Of a stretch of DNA of 41,125 bases, positions 39,337 through 41,125 are shown piece by piece (the stretch's first letter is position 1; each line of letters starts with the position of its first letter). Position numbers and translations under genes: made by a program. Source of the stretch: Nitrospirota bacterium (GTDB lineage Bacteria; Nitrospirota; Thermodesulfovibrionia; Thermodesulfovibrionales; JdFR-85); assembly GCA_013152485.1 (NCBI GenBank), contig JAADGG010000055.1, positions 1-41,125 on the forward strand, written 5' to 3'. Below the pieces are notes generated by a model, which was given only the letters and a program-made list of their open reading frames with translations, made no database searches and was not told where the DNA came from.

Positions 39337-39666
39337 TCACCCACCGCTATAGTCGGCTGTATCACCGTAGTCACCGCTGTCACCGTAGTCTCCGCTGTCA
39401 CCGTAGTCTCCGCTGTCACCGTAGTCACCGCTGTCACCGTAGTCTCCGCTGTCGCCGTAGTCTCCGCTGTCGCCGTAGTCTCCGCTGTCACCGTAGTCAC
39501 CGCTGTCACCGTAGTCACCGCTGTCGCCGTAGTCTCCGCTGTCATAATCACCTGTCGCTGCTATCGCCTTCTTGATCACAATACCGTTTGGGGACAGACC
39601 ATACCCGGCAAGTAACAGCAGTATTATCCCAAGGGTCATTACCATAACTGCCTTGTTAGCTCTCAT
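39337..39666 (-). CDS. Small exported/membrane-anchored repeat protein with about ten tandem GDYGDS units
   Basis: Hydrophobic N-terminus (MVMTLGIILLLLAGYG) then AIAATGDYDSGDYGDSGDYGDS...; differences within the repeat array are synonymous Gly-codon changes. Confidence 0.8.
   Translation of the reverse strand: MRANKAVMVMTLGIILLLLAGYGLSPNGIVIKKAIAATGDYDSGDYGDSGDYGDSGDYGDSGDYGDSGDYGDSGDYGDSGDYGDSGDYGDSGDYGDSGDYGDTADYSGG
39362..39541. repeat. 18-bp coding tandem repeat, 10 units (TCNCCGTAGTCNCCGCTG on plus strand)
   Basis: Units read directly; only position N varies (A/T/G). Confidence 0.95.
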
Positions 39667-39747
39667 TACGTCCCTCCCTCTCTGTCTTTAAAGATCGCCT
39701 GCACGGGAACTCTCACGCAAAAGACTTTAAAGACCTTAAAATTATTT

Positions 39748-39800
39748 TATTCCTGCAGCATGCTGAAACGGTCGCACTCATTCAACATGCTGCAGGAATA
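39748..39800. other. Long inverted repeat (20-bp arms, 13-nt loop) between the two small Gly/Tyr repeat genes
   Basis: TATTCCTGCAGCATGCTGAA (39748-39767) vs TTCAACATGCTGCAGGAATA (39781-39800), 19/20 complementary. Confidence 0.85.
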
Positions 39801-39916
39801 TACTGGCTTTCGAACTCAGGATGCCCACATACCGCTCCGGACATCATGATGCAAGACACCCATCTCAGTGCCGGCCGTCCCGCTTAAAACAGCAGCTCTT
39901 TCCCGCAAGTCATCGA

Positions 39917-40162
39917 TTACTGGTAACCGCCGGCACCATAGCCGCCTGCTCCGGCACCATAACCACCTGCACCACCGCCGTAACCGCCGGCACCACCACC
40001 GTAACCGCCGGCTTCCTCACCGCCGCCGTAACCGCCTGCGCCGACCTCCTCAACATAACCGGCCACCTTCTGATAACCTGTATAGGACGACACGCTATAG
40101 CCCAGCAGAAACCCGATAAACAGCGCAACAACTACAAACACAAACCAGAGACCGCTTTTCAT
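39917..40162 (-). CDS. Small Gly/Tyr-rich protein with N-terminal TM/signal segment (GGYGGG/AGGYGAG repeats)
   Basis: MKSGLWFVFVVVALFIGFLLGYSVSSYTGYQKVAGYVEEVGAGGYGGGEEAGGYGGGAGGYGGGAGGYGAGAGGYGAGGYQ; AGGAGG-like site (plus CCTCCT) just upstream. Confidence 0.8.
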   Translation of the reverse strand: MKSGLWFVFVVVALFIGFLLGYSVSSYTGYQKVAGYVEEVGAGGYGGGEEAGGYGGGAGGYGGGAGGYGAGAGGYGAGGYQ

Positions 40163-40199
40163 GTCCTCTAATCCTCCTTTGGGGAATTTTTAACTGACC

Positions 40200-40451
40200 T
40201 TATTTCTTCCTGATCTTCCAGCTGAACTTACCCGAAACCTGATTCTTCTCGATGATCTCGTTGCCGTTGGAGTCACACATCGAAGAGATAGACTCGGATG
40301 ACGACGGATTGTCGAAGATCACCTCCAGGACGTCTCCGCTCTTCAGCTTCTCAAGGGCCTTCTTCGTGTAGATCTGAGGATGGGGACACACATACCCCTG
40401 AACATCAAGCAAATACTCTCCATCAGCTTTCTTTTCAAACTTCATTGCCAT
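40200..40451 (-). CDS. tusA: TusA-family sulfurtransferase (sulfur carrier)
   Basis: LDVQGYVCPHPQIYTKKALEKLKSGDVLEVIFDNPSS; Cys-Pro-x-Pro motif. Confidence 0.92.
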   Translation of the reverse strand: MAMKFEKKADGEYLLDVQGYVCPHPQIYTKKALEKLKSGDVLEVIFDNPSSSESISSMCDSNGNEIIEKNQVSGKFSWKIRKK

Positions 40452-40492
40452 GACTGATACCTCCTTATATTTTGTTTAGAGTTTGGCTATGT

Positions 40493-41125
40493 TTACAGGT
40501 CAAAGGCCGCCATCTCCTTTGCCATCTTCCTCTCTGTCCACCAGTTGAAGAACTTGACACCTATATATGCACCACCGATCATCCCGAATCCGAAAAGCCA
40601 GCCGGACGGATCACCGTTTGCAACCCTGGCAAAGAATGCACCAACGTTACAACCGAGGGCGAGCCTTGAACCTATCCCCATGAAGAAACCACCGATGACC
40701 GCCCACGTCGCCAGCTCCCTGGTCGGCTTCTTGAACTTGAACTCGTTATGCAGAAGCGCCATTGTGGCAGCACCGCCTATGAGGGCAAGAGACATCCAGT
40801 CCGCAGGATTGAACAGGGGGTTTGGTATACCGTTGGTGAATCCGAAATATATGTTGTCCATGTTGTTAACACCCAATTTGTGCAGCACCCATCCGACCCA
40901 CTGTGCCTCCTGAGTGGTGACGTACCAGTAACCGGGGTCGAAAACGGTGCCTCTCACCGACAGTCCATAGTCCTGCCCGATGGCCTTGAGGATCTGACCG
41001 GCGTTACCCACACCGAACTTGAGGCGCAGGCCCTCGATCACAAACATGTGCAGACCACTCGCTATACCGAGGAAAAGACCGGCGATCGCCGTCCTCTTTG
41101 AGGCAAGGATCATGTTCCAGTAGCC
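40493..41125 (-). CDS. YeeE/YedE-family (thio)sulfur permease, C-terminal part; gene probably continues past the window edge
   Basis: Multiple TM segments; GIGSRLALGCNVGAFF conserved-Cys motif; frame stays open upstream of the first listed Met. Confidence 0.85.
   Translation of the reverse strand, partial: GYWNMILASKRTAIAGLFLGIASGLHMFVIEGLRLKFGVGNAGQILKAIGQDYGLSVRGTVFDPGYWYVTTQEAQWVGWVLHKLGVNNMDNIYFGFTNGIPNPLFNPADWMSLALIGGAATMALLHNEFKFKKPTRELATWAVIGGFFMGIGSRLALGCNVGAFFARVANGDPSGWLFGFGMIGGAYIGVKFFNWWTERKMAKEMAAFDL

Noticed and set aside
39362-39541. Possible CRISPR array (regular repeats)
   Set aside because: Units are contiguous 18-bp coding repeats with no unique spacers
39277-39615. Plus-strand ORFs with VVTAVTVVSAV or HRCHRSLRC repeats (39277-39615, 39303-39575)
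   Set aside because: Antisense shadows of the GDYGDS repeat gene; repeat variation is synonymous only in the minus-strand frame

Overview
The window has a bacterial chromosome layout with dense, mostly operonic genes. A Nitrospirota-like, sulfur-metabolising host is my guess from gene content only, not tested. Left to right: (i) the end of a site-2 protease, a DUF6765-like His-rich protein and a small nested palindromic MITE/REP-like element; (ii) a diheme cytochrome c peroxidase; (iii) a thiSGC operon behind a recognisable sigma70 promoter and TPP riboswitch with a readable terminator/antiterminator; (iv) a ~20 kb minus-strand exopolysaccharide locus with a Wza-like exporter, Wzz, a Wzy-like polymerase/ligase, two UDP-galactopyranose mutases, tandem GT2 paralogs, CysC plus a sulfotransferase, and a polysaccharide deacetylase; (v) thiE, a Kef-type antiporter, a TrkA/Usp fusion and hemH; (vi) a right-hand region with an OprO/P-like porin, a secreted two-domain rhodanese with a Gly-rich tail, a B12-binding radical SAM, an FAD oxidoreductase, Usp, two small secreted or membrane-anchored Gly/Tyr repeat proteins, TusA and a YeeE/YedE permease cut by the window end. 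The best candidate for an undescribed system is (vi): a sulfur-handling locus (33.7-41.1 kb) whose low-complexity Gly/Tyr/Asp-rich proteins resemble sulfur-globule envelope proteins in composition. All family calls come from reading translated sequences; no searches were run.
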